Shown: positions 36,772 to 49,597 of the stretch, one piece after another | Layout of the letters: each line of letters starts with the position of its first letter | How positions within the stretch are numbered: position 1 is the first letter of the stretch | Assembly: GCA_016758965.1 (NCBI GenBank) | Contig: JAEPRB010000002.1 | Location: 310,001-374,000, forward strand | Direction of reading: 5' to 3' | From: Circinella minor | Lineage: Eukaryota > Mucoromycota > Mucoromycetes > Mucorales > Lichtheimiaceae | DNA: 64,000 nt | Position numbers and translations under genes: made by a program | Notes under the pieces: model-generated | Seen by the model: only the letters and a program-made list of their open reading frames with translations | What the model was told of the DNA's origin: nothing | Databases searched by the model: none

Positions 36772-39700
36772 GACAAAAGTATAACGATATTATCTTTACT
36801 CTCAACAACCAGTATTACATTACTATTTTATATTATATCAAAACAGACATTTTTCCTTTATCATATCATTACCAGAAAATCTTTAAATACTTGTGTATAT
36901 TACTTCCATTCGTTTACATATATTCTTTTTCTGTCGATTTTTCTTTGACGGCCCTCTATTATACATATTTTCAACACATCATCATTTTCGAGTGTAATGT
37001 GTAAAATGTCTTTTTACATTTACACGTTATTTTACTCTAAATAGTCTCTTACCCGCCCCCAATCTCCTTTTTTTTATTTTTCCTTTATTACTATTATTAT
37101 AAACACTTGAACTTTTTTTTGAACTAAACTATTTCTTGGCTTCTTTTGTTGCTTGGCCATAATTGTGTCACCTGTTTGACGGATAGTAAAAGCGGAGTTT
37201 TCTTTTTAGTGTCACCAGTGTCAATATCTTTTCGTTTCGTACAAACATGATCACAGCATGATCTTAAGGGTATGTAATACGTATGTGGCTCAGAAAAAGA
37301 AAGGGAACCCGCGTCAAGCATTAGCAATGAAAACGAAGTATACCCAGAATTTTTTTTTGAAACTGCTTGATCCAAAGTATTCCAAGTATGACAGCATATT
37401 ATCTATCTTAAAGGCGTAGTGTGTTACACAATGACGAAGCGTAAATTCCGGGTAAAAATAATAACTGCTATACCACTGCCCGCTGTATTGTTTATTATTA
37501 GACGCTGTAATATGTCATACAAAATGCGACAATTTGATATGCTTACTAAGGATAGCGGTATTCAGTAAATATACTGGTATTATCAGCATTAATTTTACTC
37601 TCTGGGAAACGAAGTAATCCCAGAAACTTAATGACAGACAAGAATGAATCAGGAGTAATAATATTCTACTGCCTGAAACTAAAGTTTTAAAAATAACAAA
37701 AGAACTCCCACTAATACCTTTGATAAGTTCACAAGAGTTTTTGTATTAAGTAGTTAATCGTTTTGACCGGCACAAAATTAATACATGTCATGTAAATTGG
37801 AAACAATTCGACTGATCAAATTAAAATAATAATAATAATAATAAAGAATTATATCTGATACGTTGCTAATAAGAAGTTTGGAACATGCAAAAGGATCACT
37901 ACGTACAGAATACAAGAGATAACTAGGTTATTGTATTGGCTAAACCTGATAGTATTAGCTGATTATGTTGCAGTTTTTGTCATATCAACGACACATTCAG
38001 ACAAGTACTGTATCGAAGCTGATTAACGATGACTTTATATATTGATAACTTATATGATGCTTGTTTGCAAGATAATTTTTGCATATATACCATTATTATT
38101 ACTAGGTTTTTGTTATTGTTGAACACAAGTTCTACATTAATATCGCTTTTGCAAGCAGAAAAAAACAGGCCGTATTACCTACCTTATAGCGCTTGTCAGT
38201 TATCATAAATATAGTTCAAGTTATATTATTATGTATGTAATTTAAATTTAACTAGCGTATAGCCATGGTATTAATACTTTAAATAAAGCAGTACAACTTG
38301 CATCAGGAAATAGAAAATAATAACAGTGCATTGAATGTTTGAAGCGGGAGAAACGGCTTTATAATAAGTTATTCTTGTCACTGAGGTTAGGGACTTCTAA
38401 TCAAGTTAGCTACTAAAGGTATCAAGGATTTAATCTAGTAAATTAAACAGTTTCCATCTATTTACATATTTCTTTATTATTAAATTCATTGTAGTAAATT
38501 TGCCTCTTATAGTATTATATATAATGCGTTTTTGTTTGAAAGCCTTTTCACGAGTTCTAATTTGAAATTAATAGCAGAACTTTTGTAGAAGGAAAATTAA
38601 AAGTTTTACGTATCGAACAAAATTGAAAAAAAAGTATTAGTAGCGTAGCAAATTCTTATAGTAAATATAACATTTTCCCGCTGTCCTATCAATAAGGTGC
38701 TAACATATAGTAATATTTTACATTTTTTATATGTGAAACTCTCGCTAGTTTTGCTGTAAGAACCCACAATGTACACTGAGTCATCAACCCAGGGGAAGCT
38801 TTATTTGACCCTTCTCCTCTTATGGCGTTTTATGAGTTTCAGGGTGACAACGGGTGTCTTTTAAAGGGAGAATAGAATTATAATTAAACCCCATTTTCTC
38901 TTCATATCATAATTTATAAAAAATGTCCAAATCAAGTTATGGGTTTGCTATCGTCGGAACAGTTGTCATATAATAATACTGATATAATCACATCGACGCT
39001 TGTAAAGTCACCAATCACAGCGTGATGATTTATTTTATTTATAAGCAATGCCCAGAACATCGAGCCAACAAAGAGTCCCTGAAATCATTATTATAAAGAC
39101 TGAACTTGCTTGCTCAACGGCCCGTTTATGCATATTGTATAATGACAGTTTTCTCGTTTCTATTCTATTTTCTCCCTTCCCCCCCAAAAGTAAATAATAT
39201 GATAAAAAAAATCAACAACACCCATCTTTGGTGTTGCTATTACTGCTGTTGATATGTGTTAGAATGCGTGCTCTCTTTTCTTATTGTCTGATTTCTTTAT
39301 ATGGTTATCTATGCGTTAAAATAGAAGCGTAATAGTGTTAGTTACCCGACCGAAACATCAATGTATTTTTTCGTTGTTTATGGCTTTTTTTTTGATCCTG
39401 TAGCCTACTAAATTTTAAATAGATTTTTTATCACCGACATTCAACAGAAATGTATCTTATTCCGAACTTTAACTTTGCATAAAAACGAAAACAACCCCCC
39501 AAAAAAGATAATTCTTCTCCTTCATTCAATATTATATCTTTGAAGAGAATAAATGTGCTAAATTTATTATATTAAAAGAGACGAGTCTCTTTATAAAGTA
39601 TTTTGGGGGTGAAAATAAATGCAAGAAGATCAAAAAATAAATAATCTTCGTGATTCGGGGACACTTTTGTCTCTTTTCGAATATGATTAGAATAAAAGCA

Positions 39701-40173
39701 AATCCAAATGAAGAAGGTACCGCTGGCGCAGAATAAATTTATACATAAACAATCTTCAAAAAGAACGTTACATATAATTAATGTATCATATTTACATCAT
39801 TTTTGCAGCTAGTATAAAACATATAACTTTTTGCGATTGGGGTAGGAGTCCTGTGTTTCCCCTTGAAATAATCCTTATTTCTCTTTCTTTCCGTGTTTCT
39901 TCTTCCTCCCTTTCTTCAAAGCAACGATCATTAGTGCTTTAAGATAGAACTCTTGTATATTTTTTCTCTACTATTTCTATTTTCTATTATTTAATATTAT
40001 TTCACAGCGAGATACTTGTCTTCTCTTTTTAAATATCAGTCTATCTGCATTTACTTTTCTCTCTCTCTCTCTCTCTTACTCGTCATTCTTGAGACAAGGA
40101 AACATTAACGCTAATAATTGACAGAATTAATTATTATAATCAAAGCTAGCGTGAGAGGTCAAAGAAATATATA
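36772..40173. other. Gene-poor intergenic region
   Basis: No gene is supported. A minus-strand open frame at 37124-37375 has fairly balanced composition but no homology that I recognise, and a short colinear match to 48171-48196 begins inside it. A CT microsatellite at about 40058-40076 lies about 100 nt upstream of the next start codon, probably in the 5' leader. The rest is AT-rich with no visible structure. Confidence 0.5.
40058..40076. repeat. (CT)n microsatellite in probable 5' leader
   Basis: An uninterrupted CT dinucleotide run of about nine units lies roughly 100 nt upstream of the ATG at 40174, within a longer pyrimidine-rich stretch (about 39880-40080). Such tracts often mark promoters or transcription starts in fungi. 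Confidence 0.8.
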
Positions 40174-40812
40174 ATGAATTTTGATCATGTCGTTATCTGC
40201 AATCAACATACCAATAGGCAACGACATCACTCACCGTCATATTCAAATGATTTTACTACAGCATTTAATAATAATAGCCGAGGTCGAGCGATTATCGACT
40301 CATCTTCCTATTTTGACGAATATGATCATACCATTGAATCTGTACAATTGAAAGCGGATTTGGAAGATTATTGCTATGGATTTTATAATCAGCAGCAGCA
40401 CCAACATCGACAGCAAAATGAAAATAGCTCTACGGCATGTATAGAACAAGAACATCAACAACAACGATATAGACATTCACAACATACACAGCAACAGTTA
40501 GAACGAGTTGAAAAAGATTATTACTTTCCCGAATACTATGATGAAGAAGAAGTAGTGGAAGCAGTAGTGTCACCAGAAGAAGAAGAAGAAGACGACAGGA
40601 AAAGTGCGTCTAGCATGGAATCTTATAATAATGATGCTTTGTTGTATCTTATACTAAATGTGCAGTCTTATATCTCCGAAATGTCAAACAGCAGTCTAAT
40701 GAATGAGACAGATTCTCCATTGTTTGGACTTCAATACAAAATGTACACTTATATGAAGCAACGTGCCTCTGAAGTGGGTTTCAATGTTGATTCACTCCCA
40801 CCACCTCCTTGA
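40174..40812 (+). CDS. Hypothetical Gln/Glu/His-rich protein, single exon
   Basis: An uninterrupted 212-aa frame starts MNFDHVVICNQHTNRQRHHS. Residues about 75-115 are rich in Gln and His, followed by an acidic block (EEEEEDD) near residues 130-140. The C-terminal 60 residues are better structured: ALLYLILNVQSYISEM reads as an amphipathic helix, then SPLFGLQYKMYTYMKQRASE, ending in four prolines. The long pyrimidine-rich leader with a CT microsatellite resembles promoters of regulatory genes. I do not recognise the family. The low-complexity part suggests a disordered regulatory protein; the conserved part, if any, should be the C-terminal segment. Lack of introns is unusual beside its neighbours. 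Confidence 0.6.
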   Translation: MNFDHVVICNQHTNRQRHHSPSYSNDFTTAFNNNSRGRAIIDSSSYFDEYDHTIESVQLKADLEDYCYGFYNQQQHQHRQQNENSSTACIEQEHQQQRYRHSQHTQQQLERVEKDYYFPEYYDEEEVVEAVVSPEEEEEDDRKSASSMESYNNDALLYLILNVQSYISEMSNSSLMNETDSPLFGLQYKMYTYMKQRASEVGFNVDSLPPPP

Positions 40813-42028
40813 GTACATTGTATATACTTTTATATATCAATATCCAGAAACAGTATGTGTCCTTGATTGTCAGTTCCCTGCTTCGATATGTTGTTGGTTA
40901 GTATATAAAGTTTTGTTTCTCGAACACTTTCTATAGTTTTCCCTTATCCCCCACAAATAATTATACATCAATGCTTCTATGGAATATATTCGAAACTAAA
41001 CTGTTTTTTTTCTACTTTTCTCTTGTCTTTTTTTTATATATAAAACGTATATACGTATGAACTCATATTGCGCTCAATATGTATGCCCGATGTTTAGACC
41101 ACCTTTCCTTCCTCACACTTCTTCTCATACATCCCACACACCATACAAACCAAAAGAAAAAGCGCCAACTTCTTTTCATTTACTTGGACTCTTTCAGCAA
41201 TAATTTACATAATCATTGGAGTCACCTGTTAACTCTTTTTTTCTGTTGTGTCTTTTATTGATATAACATCTTATCATATATTATTTTTTTTAATACCAAT
41301 TTTTTCCATCCAACACCTTAATACCATTATTTAGAATTTTTGTTTCCAAAAAAAAACCTTTATATTATATGAGACATACACATCTTTTTGCAGATCTATA
41401 TATTACTATTATCACTATCTTTTATGATATTTATAATCAATCATTTTTCACTTCTTTTAATAAATTACGGATTGTCTTTCCTATCAGGTATTGATAACGG
41501 GTCCGATCGATGCCGTACTTTTGGGTCGCACTGACCCGACTAGGAAAGCCTAGTCTCAGTGAAAAAAAAACGATTACCACATTATGTTTATGAATATATG
41601 CGATCTTTTACATAAAAGAAAAAAAAAACTATGAGCAGATTTTTGAATTTTTATATGAAAATACAGTAGCTTCAAAAAAGTAAACAAAAAAGGACAAACT
41701 TAATAAGCATCATTTATGCTTTGCTACAGTTACCAAAAGGGATAGTATCTGAAAAAGTGGGGTCCAAGTCCGGGTGGCAGTTTGAACCAATAACTTAATA
41801 TTTTTTGCTCACAAACTGAGTTCAAATGAGTGTCAGAAACTTTTTTTTTCAGCTTCTTTTCTTTCTTTTCCCACCTCAACATCATAAAATTCATTACAGA
41901 CTACATATAAAACTCCACACAATTTATATGCTCAAATAATATCGTCAATATTTCTTTTTCCTTTTTTTTTTTTTTTTGAACACCAATTTTTTTTTTATCT
42001 TTTTTTTTCTTCATTGTTTGTCTTTTGC
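40813..42028. other. Intergenic region with a GC-richer double hairpin
   Basis: The 3' flank of the Gln-rich gene is followed by AT-rich DNA. A GC-richer island at about 41495-41561 contains two possible hairpins (listed separately). The part after about 41800 is T-rich and is probably the promoter and leader of the pseudokinase gene. Confidence 0.5.
41523..41561. repeat. Strong hairpin: CACTGA..GACTAGG-AAAG-CCTAGTC..TCAGTG
   Basis: GACTAGG (41538-41544) and CCTAGTC (41549-41555) are perfect arms around the loop AAAG. Outer arms CACTGA (41529-41534) and TCAGTG (41556-41561) extend the stem across a CCC bulge, giving 13 pairs. An alternative hairpin GGGTC-GCACT-GACCC (41523-41537) overlaps it. 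An A-run follows at once. It could be a non-coding RNA end, a terminator-like structure or a transposon end. Confidence 0.5.
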
Positions 42029-44003
42029 ATGGACGATAACGAACTTGAAAAACTCTATATTCGCCAAGTGCAGGAGGAGCTTTTGCAACAAACACGACAA
42101 GCTGTCACTCGACTCATTGAATTGTATCCCCATGAATTCGGTCTTGAGAATCTCATTTTGGCAGATTCTCGATACTTATCCACTGTTCCCGAGAAACTTG
42201 CACAACTTTATCAAGAAGTTTGTGAGTATTGTAACGAGAATTCAATTACATTTGATCATTCATGGGTATGGTTAAAAGATAGAGGTTCTTTCTTTACTGG
42301 ACAGTGGGCACCGAAAGCGGAGAGAGGAGAGAGGAGAGAGGAGGAGGAGGAGGAGAAGAAGAAAAAAAGAAGACCATGGATTTCTCACGGATTTATAATT
42401 TTTATATATGTACAAAAATTAGCATTGGGCGTTGTTATGGAGACAACAATTATCTTATAAAATGCTTTCAGAGAAATATGGACGGGATAATGTAGTAGCA
42501 GCATCACATCCAAGAGCACAAAAAGCAGTGGCACAAATCTACGCGGATGAGTTGGATCAATATATGCAATGGTTTCCTTGGTCCTGGTTTTCGAATATGC
42601 AATTCATCGGTGCTGGAGGTTTTTCTGCTGTATATGCTGCGGTGATTACTCAGCCATACGATTTACAACCCATGAAGATTGCTTTGAAAATTGTTGATGA
42701 TAAAATACTTAATGAGGTACGGAAATAGTTGGTAGCTTAATGATGGTGTGGGAAGAGGAGTAATAAACGAGTATTTCATCTATAATGTGCTTGTGGGTGT
42801 ACAGATTACATCTGTGGATACTGTGTGAAAAACGAGGGGAGACGGCAGTAAATTAATTTAAAAGCCCATAAATAGATCGCGGTTCAGTCTAAAGCATTTT
42901 TACCGTTATTATTTCAAGGGCTGACTGTCTGTGAGAGCACCGGGGATTTGATGATGGTGATGAAAGTTAGTAACGATGGAAATCTCGAAGATCACATGAA
43001 TCTATTACCATTAGGCGATTTGGATCTAAAGACGATTACGGGCACCATTCTTCGACTTGCAGCAAATCTGGCTGATTTACACAAAGTAGGCATGTGCCAC
43101 CGCAATGTTCATCCCCGAAATATCGTATGCACAGACAGTGATTACTTTTTAGTCGATTATCGATTTTCAACACCTTCAAAAGAATCATCTTCAGTGACAG
43201 CATTGACTAAAGCAGTCTATGGAAGACTCCCTTATATCGCACCTGAGGTACGACAAGGAATTTACACCGAAAAGTCCGACATTTATAGTCTAGGTGTCAT
43301 CATTTGGCAGCTTGTTAGCAAAGTAATTTTCCCTTCCCCCGATGTATTGTTGGACGGTTCAGGAAATGTAACATCAAACGAGGATTATGTTTATCGAATT
43401 GATACAGTCCCCGGATTACCAGAATGGTACCAAAAATTATATGTGGCATGTTTGGAACCAAGGCCTGAAAATCGACCCGATGCGAATGAAATTTGCCAGG
43501 CATTGCAGCCGATCCATGAGAACCTTGAATACTCGGTACCACTTAATTCTGGGGTCACAGAATATATTGTTGCACGACGCGCAGAAGTGGCCGATCATCT
43601 CCGGACGTATTCCAAGGTCAAAGGCATTGCCTCTGCGTCCGTAACTCGTCTTTATACCCTAACCAACCTTCCGACGATTTTACATTTCTTTTCATTGCCT
43701 TTTACAAATGTACGATTCCAAGTTGCTTGGCCACCCTCAGCATCATCTACTTCACCACCTGCACCTACCCAAATTTCTTTAATACAACAGCACATATTAG
43801 CAATACAACAACAACAACCACAACCACAATCTAATTCAGAGCAACACCAACAACCTTTGATGACTCCAATTTCAAATAACGAATTATCAATTACCATTTC
43901 ACCATCACCATCAACACCACCTCCCGTGTCTCCTTCTCTTTCTGAGTTTATTACTGACATTGGAACGCCAAATTCATCTTTACTACCTTCTACTAATTCA
44001 TAA
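42029..44003 (+). CDS. Predicted pseudokinase (protein-kinase fold, degenerate catalytic loop)
   Basis: Exons 42029-42265, 42423-42716 and 42888-44003 join to about 548 aa. An N-terminal helical region (1-135, MDDNELEKLYIRQVQEELL) precedes a kinase fold: glycine loop IGAGGFSAVYA near 140, IALKIVDDK supplying the ATP-site lysine, then YIAPEVRQG and SDIYSLGVIIWQL. The catalytic loop reads HRNVHPRN (catalytic Asp replaced by Asn, Lys by His) and the DFG motif reads DYR, so phosphotransfer is probably lost or weak. The tail from about 440 is rich in Pro, Ser, Gln and Thr and likely disordered. Two points are uncertain: the first intron could instead start later in the run 42266-42300, and the helix C region between exons 2 and 3 is short, so a small exon may be hidden in 42717-42887. 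Substrate or partner is unknown. Confidence 0.75.
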
Positions 44004-47000
44004 TAATATATTAATAATTTTCATCTTACCTCTTATTCTCCTCGAACAATTGCATCTTCCGATCTTATTACATTATCACACCACACACATTTTTATGACA
44101 TGTATTTTTTTCATGCAAACAGCATATTGTATTATTCTTAAAAAATTGTATAATAAATAGACCTTTTTCTAGAGAATAAGGTTATAATTTTAAAGACTCA
44201 GGATTTATTTGTGGGGTTGGAGAAAGATCTAATTTCCCGACATTTACAAACCCAAAATTGGTTTCACTTAGTGATACTGCTTTTGGATCGAGCGTGTAGT
44301 ACAGATGGTATTGAAATATATTCAGATAAAAATTTGATGACTTGAACCTTTTAGCATATAAATTTTGGTTATTGACTTTATAAGGGAATCTGTGCCTTAT
44401 AGCCGGTTGAGAAAAGAATAAGAAAAAAGAAAACCATCGTTTTTTATATACCTTGTTTAATATTGATATAGCACAAAACAACTGATGGTGGGAATGGAAA
44501 TTGTGGCTGAAGAAAAGGGATGCAACAGGTACGTATTGTTGTGAGATTATTTGAATTATTTGAATATAATTGCCTATAAGCAGATTCAATGTGATCGTTG
44601 GTTCTATAAGAGGTAGATTTCCGAACAAAGATTCAGTAGGTGTGGTTAATAGGAGTTGCATTTAGTATTTTTTTTCATATAACATATACTCAAATAAATA
44701 ATGTCATGCTTCTCTTCTAAAATATTTCTGTATATAATTTATGAACACAGAATCTTAAATTTGGGTTACCTCATCTCACAAAAAAGTTTGAACGTGTTGG
44801 TAACAGCAACAAAGCGTTGTAAAAAAAAAAGAGTTTCAATTAAGATGTCAAACTATTTTCTAGATTCGTGGTTACATGAAGAAAAGTTGAGCGAAAAAAT
44901 CAACCGAAAAGTTTCAGAACCTTCTTATATTCCTGTCTATCTTTCTTTCCTATCAAGAGATTTTCATTATAATTGATAGAAAACGTTATAAATTACATTT
45001 GTTGTATTTGGTGCAGTACGGTAAGATGGTAACTTCTTTGTTTCCATATATATATCGCGCCTGAGTAATGAGTAAATCTAAATATCTTTTCTGTTTCTGT
45101 GTCAGAATGAAATATGCAAAAAGATTTTTGAAACATTCTTCTATTTGTAGTCGAAGAACTGTACAAAACCGATATTATCCATGATGCGGTTGAAATTAAG
45201 AGTATATTATTATTATTATACTTGGAATACCAATGCCTTCAAATTTAATAAAAATGATGTAGTTTTTGTTTATGGTTAGGTACATTAAAAATCACTTCGA
45301 CGCTTTATTAGGTAAACTGTACAACTTAAGTTGAAAAGTTAGTCTTGTTTACATACGTGCTCCGAGAACCCAAGTTCATGTTTGTTTTGAATGCAAATCA
45401 GCTTAATGTAAAATAGCGTGTGAAAAAAAAGAGTTTATAAAAATTTTTGATTAAAGTATAATTTACCACGACTTAAATAGGAAATAAATGTTCTGTTACA
45501 AGGAATATATATTATAATAAGGTTTTGTTGCATTAATGCTCAGATTTTTTGTAATTTCATCTCTCACAAATAATAAGTATGCATCATATTTTACCATATT
45601 TGGTGTTTTTAAAGTAACTCAGCGAAAATTGGTGGTCCTTCTATATTTTCACTTTCATTTTTAACACTTTTCATCTGATCTTTACATAGTTATGAGTTAT
45701 ATGCAGTAACTGACAGTACCAATTCATTATTAAGCGAATTGCATTGAAAAATATTTTATTTATAAATTATGTTCCGCGTATTTTTGCTATCGGTATTAGC
45801 AATGAAATGACAGGGTATCTTTATAAAACTTCTTTCTGGAAGATTGCATATATTTAAGTGTATGTCCTTGCATCCTGACATGTCACGTTGTCATTTTCAT
45901 GAAAGTTAGTAGATAGCTTCTATATTTTGATAGATAAAAAAACACATTATAAATAAGTTAGCTGTAATTAATAAACACATTTTTTTTCAATCCTGGTCAC
46001 CAATAAACAATCATATCACATGAATTCTACACCAGCCAGGCAGGCCTATGATCAAATTGTCTGACATCCGCTTTAGTGAAATGATACATCAAAGTAATTA
46101 TTTCTGGTTACTATGTATTCTTCAAAAAATACATTTTATTTGATCAACCAGTATTGATATGTACAAAATTTGGCCGATTATTATATGGTTTACGTATTTT
46201 TAGTTTGTTTTTTATGTGGATTTTATTTAATTAATTTTTTGGTAGAGTATATAATTATATATAAATCTAGTCAATTGAAAGCCTATAAACAATCCTTAGT
46301 AATATTTACACAAAAGTACAAAATCATAATTGAGAACTACGTACAATAATAAGCTTCAGATTTGAGCGATAGTAAAAAAAAATTATTCGATTAGAGTTCA
46401 CTAATAGTAATGGGTCTTCGTTTTACTTTACTTCTGTTTTAGACGAAAATATATTATACGCATTCTAGCTGATAAAATGGATGGGGAGGAAGAGACGTAA
46501 AAACGTATTATACTAATATGACTATATCACCACTATTACTATTCCCGCCATTTTCTTTCCATTTACTTATTAATGATATAGAATCTGATCATATTAAACG
46601 TGAAGAAAAAGGAGTTTCAACCCCGTGCACTTACTTAGGACAGGTAAAAATAGTAGACTGACTTGGATGGGTCAAGTCACTAGGCTCCTTTTTTGATGGT
46701 AACGTCCTTCCCATAATATTTTAAAAAAATAAATTAAAAAAAGTTAATACAGCCCTAAAATATATTAGTAAATGTGTATTGGGCTCAGCACTCAATCCTT
46801 AATAAAACGCCCGTATTTTTTAAAATTCATTGTTTTAATGAACGAACTATTCAAGGAATGTAAACTATAATTACCAACGATTGATGATATATTATCAATG
46901 AGCTAGAGCTCGCTAGAGTATCGTTAAACTTGACGATTTTTCATATTTATTACACGCGTACCACTATGATTCGATTACAAGTAAGCGGTAGCAAAAGCAA

Positions 47001-49597
47001 CAACAGAAAAGAAACAGCATATTTATATTGATCAGTTCTTTCATATAAAAAATTGATCAGCAATACGGCAATAGCTTTTTTCTTTTATCTCGACATGTTA
47101 TCACATCTTTATATATAAAAAGCCGCCATATTTTACGTCAATCAAAAAGAACAATATGAAATGAATGCATAATGCCCTAAGAAAATTGCTTCAATAAATT
47201 TGGTATTAAAAGTTCGTCCTATATTAGCAAAGGCATTATCCCACTCTCATTCTCGTTCCAAAGTTATATAAATATTCTTGTATTTAACTAGTATGCTACG
47301 TCATAACTTGAAGCTTAACGAAATAGAGTTTTTCTGCGTTTATCATTTAATATGAAAACAAAAAATATAAGATTATTGCTTTAATTCTTTAGTTGTTGAC
47401 GTCAATAAATGCTATTTCCTGGCTACTAAAATTTTTTTTAACACACTGTTACCTTAATTTTTTAATGAGAATTCAGTAACTAGTCAAAAACATTCATACT
47501 TTATTGAAGCATTAGTTAAAGTGGTTTCAAGATATCGACTAGAATAAAATAGAAATTATGATAAGTCTAAAAACATATAACTGATAATATAGTATAAAAT
47601 AAAATTGATAATTCCCCAACAAAAACACTATTTTATATTATGCAGTCTCATGATGAGAAAAAGAAATCAAAGGAGTAACGCAGAATTAGTTTTGTTGTTG
47701 ACTAAAGTGAACTAAAAATCAAAACAACACCCGACAAAAAAAAGAAACGTGCACAGATGAACACAAAAATCAGTATCTTCTATTTTATTAATAGCGTCCA
47801 TATTATACATTTTAGTTGTGTCCTACGTAAGTAACAATAACATATAAAAAAAACCAGTCTATCATGAATAAAGTTGTACAAACCTATTTTACATGCAATT
47901 CCCCAAGTTTTTTTTTATCCTTATTATTTCAACTTCTTATTCCCCGGTAATAATAAAAAAAAATCAATGAAAGTTTAAAGATAACAATACCTTAACCATT
48001 CGATGGTTGTTAAGAAAAGTTATACTTTAATAATATAATAACAAAAAATGGGAAAACTTTGTTGTTATAGTTACTTACCATATATAAATTATGTCCTTCA
48101 CGTTAATAAAATAAACAGTGGATAGATCACTTTTTTTTCTAATGAATGTTCTGTTTTTGTGTTACACCATCTTGGCTTCTTTTGCTTGTGTCACCTAGTA
48201 GCTGTTGCCAAAAAAAAAAGAAGTTAATAATACACACCTTCTTTACTACAGAGGACTCTTCGTCATACCACAAAAAAAAAAAAACTTAAAACTTTTTCCG
48301 ATAAAAATTTGTATAAAATATTTATTAAAAAAGTTTCACAAAAAAAAAAATGGTTATGCCTGTGTATTAATCATGCATTTAATTTACTAATTAAATCAAT
48401 TAATAAGTTGATTAATTTTTATAACAAGCAACTACAGTATCAAATATAAAAAATAAAGTATTTATTTGTTTATTATTGTTGGTATTAATGATAACCAAGA
48501 TGATAGCAACCATAGTAGTTTTTGATGCATTGTTGCACAAAATGAAATAGAGCGGGAAAGCAAACTCAAAAAAAAAAAAGCGTGGCGGAACGATCTTGAT
48601 GGTATAAGTTAGACTTATTAATTTACTTGACTTGTTCTAACCTACTACTTAGCAATAGCGACCATAATCTTATAGTACTCTAATGTTTATATTACTATTG
48701 AATAAAAAAGGAAATTACCAGGATATATATATAAAAATAGATTAGATGGTTAGTAATAATAAGTATTTTCTATTGCAATAAATAGTGCGTTAATATTTAT
48801 CATATCTTCTACTTTCGGGTGGGAAAAACAAACTAAAAAAAATAGTAAAGACATATCAATTAAACAAGTATACATCTAGTGTTATAATCAAATGTGATAT
48901 AAAATTATAATTTTAGTGAAATGATAATGCGAAGGTGATTTTTTCATCTTATATTTCTACTAGTTTCGATCAGCCTGTTACAATAAATAGCCGAACTCTT
49001 TTGTTTGAGAAATTATAGATCGCCGCTTCAATGTATCCCAATGTCAAATTCGGGCTCAAATAAGAAAAGAGAAGAAAAAAAAAATTATTGACAACGCCAC
49101 CAAATAGACTTCTTTTAATTGTTGGGTCCAAATAAATAAATATTATTATTTTTTGTTAATAGATAAATAATAATGATATAATCAAATAAAAATAAAAAAA
49201 TACAATTTAAAAAATAAAATAGAATAACTAGTAATTGTCCTGAAATGTACCTGAAACCTTTTCTTAATTGGTTTAAGTTTTATTCTGTATGTGTTTACGT
49301 GTGCGAGAGATAAAATAAAAATTATTATCGTTCATAATAATTATTATTATTCAAGCGGAGATGTGTATTTTGTATATATGTCTCGGAATCCATTCATACT
49401 TCTCATTTCTGTTGATCCAAATTTCTTCTCACTGCCGGTCTGTCCTAACTTCCCTCTAGAATTTTTTTCTGGAAAAGGTTCTTTTTTTTTTTTCTTTTCT
49501 CCTTTACCTTTTTTTTTTTTTTATTCCCTCTCAAAACTTTTCTTTTTTCTCGCTGCTTTTGCAGGCAAATAGCAAGCGCGTATAATTCATTGGCCTC
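44004..49597. other. Long gene-poor AT-rich tract
   Basis: About 5.6 kb with no firm gene. The longest open frame (44182-44661, minus) is listed separately. A short-spaced pair TTGATCAGTTC / AATTGATCAGC occurs around 47027-47061. Many A and T runs and short TAT repeats occur. The last 350 nt (about 49250-49597) are pyrimidine-rich and are probably the promoter and 5' leader of the histidine kinase gene. The open frame there encodes only Phe/Ser-rich filler. Confidence 0.5.
44182..44661 (-). CDS. Hypothetical 159-aa open frame, uncertain
   Basis: An ATG-initiated, uninterrupted minus-strand frame encodes MQLLLTTPTESLFGNLPLIE at its start and KAVSLSETNFGFVNVGKLDL near its end. The two ends look like real protein, while the middle is Phe/Tyr/His-rich. 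It is long for chance in DNA this rich in A+T, yet no family, signal peptide or splice structure is recognisable. It may be a remnant; the 3' flank of the pseudokinase gene adjoins it. Confidence 0.25.
   Translation of the reverse strand: MQLLLTTPTESLFGNLPLIEPTITLNLLIGNYIQIIQIISQQYVPVASLFFSHNFHSHHQLFCAISILNKVYKKRWFSFFLFFSQPAIRHRFPYKVNNQNLYAKRFKSSNFYLNIFQYHLYYTLDPKAVSLSETNFGFVNVGKLDLSPTPQINPESLKL

Noticed and set aside
42266..42470. Read-through of exon 1 of the pseudokinase into an Arg/Glu/Lys-rich peptide
   Set aside because: The purine-rich stretch ends in a stop, whereas splicing at 42265/42423 joins two conserved parts in frame.
49291..49572. 93-codon plus-strand frame before the histidine kinase
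   Set aside because: Mostly Phe/Ser/Pro from a pyrimidine tract; more likely promoter and 5' leader.
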